Below are positions 32,003 through 32,137 of a stretch of 32,137 bases of DNA, piece after piece. The position numbers and the translations under genes are program-made. Below the pieces are notes generated by a model. It saw only the letters and a program-made list of their open reading frames with translations. It did not search any database and had not been told where the DNA came from. Source of the DNA: Bradyrhizobiaceae bacterium. Its GTDB lineage: Bacteria; Pseudomonadota; Alphaproteobacteria; Rhizobiales; Xanthobacteraceae. Where the stretch lies: NCBI GenBank assembly GCA_947481635.1, contig CANKHJ010000033.1:1-32137 (forward strand), given 5' to 3'. How positions within the stretch are numbered: position 1 is the stretch's first letter; each line of letters begins with the position of its first letter.

Positions 32003-32137
32003 ACTTGCGGATTGGTCGACCCGGGCCGCGCTTGCAAGAACCGGCAACGTACCGGTCCTCGTACAGCGAGCTCCTCGCGTGCGGGTCGTAATGCCCGCAG
32101 GGCGGAGTCCCGGGGTCGCCCGAGTGCGTGGTTACGA

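Larger units (their letters stand above)
31505..32137. other. intergenic region without a convincing gene
   Basis: These 633 nt hold the ABC operon promoter, the two palindromic elements, and further hairpins at 32040-32056 (ACCGG/CCGGT) and 32080-32099 (TGCGGG/CCCGCA). Short open frames on the minus strand (31608-31847, 31648-32037, 31826-32047) cross the dyads, have Arg/Ser/Pro-rich translations and no supporting ribosome site, so they are not called. Confidence 0.6.

Noticed and set aside
31608-32047. Short minus-strand open frames near the right end
   Set aside because: They run through the palindromic elements, have low-complexity translations and lack ribosome sites.
32038-32137. Possible tRNA or rRNA fragment at the right edge
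   Set aside because: Two short hairpins are present, but no T-loop, anticodon stem order or CCA-proximal stem could be recognised.

Overview
The window is high-GC DNA of alphaproteobacterial character. The gene content, the strong AGGAGG-type ribosome sites, the multiple tripartite tricarboxylate transporter (TTT) binding proteins and the dyad-rich intergenic DNA at the right end together suggest a Bradyrhizobium/Rhodopseudomonas/Afipia-type member of the Hyphomicrobiales. This placement is inference. Nearly the whole window is CoA-thioester catabolism with its uptake systems and regulators. No phage, IS element, CRISPR array, tRNA or rRNA was seen.

Layout. (1) 1-3061, minus strand: a two-subunit glutaconate CoA-transferase/IpdAB-like enzyme followed by an AMP-forming acyl-CoA ligase that runs off the left edge. 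A MarR regulator (3249-3803, plus) is divergent, and a 28-bp dyad lies in the shared promoter region. (2) 3837-10507, minus strand: CaiB-type CoA-transferase, acyl-CoA dehydrogenase, thiolase-like protein, DUF35 Zn-ribbon/OB partner, crotonase, TctC-type binding protein and a GntR/UTRA regulator. (3) 10672-13657, plus strand: tctB-tctA-tctC, divergent from unit 2 across a 24-bp near-perfect palindrome. (4) 13666-18520, minus strand: acyl-CoA dehydrogenase, CaiB-type CoA-transferase, MmgE/PrpD protein and a third TctC. A GntR/UTRA regulator (18642-19454, plus) is divergent, with overlapping -10 elements. (5) 19472-31504, minus strand: an ABC importer (ATPase, fused double permease, binding protein), two tandem ThDP enzymes, an HMG-CoA-lyase-like enzyme, a crotonase, an ADP-forming acyl-CoA synthetase and an alpha/beta hydrolase. 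Several genes overlap by ATGA or are separated by 1-6 nt. (6) 31505-32137: no convincing gene. It contains two compact multi-hairpin elements.

How the genes may work together (inference). Each unit pairs uptake with CoA activation and beta-oxidation-like steps. Unit 2 has dehydrogenation, hydration and C-C cleavage enzymes but no 3-hydroxyacyl-CoA dehydrogenase. Its thiolase homologue lacks the nucleophilic Cys and is paired with a DUF35 protein, the arrangement of the Ltp2/ChsH2 aldolases, so a retro-aldol chain cleavage is a coherent reading. Only one TctAB membrane pair serves three TctC binding proteins. Unit 5 looks like uptake of an organic acid processed by ThDP 2-oxoacid chemistry, ADP-forming CoA ligation, hydration and HMG-CoA-lyase-type cleavage. 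None of the substrates can be read from sequence.
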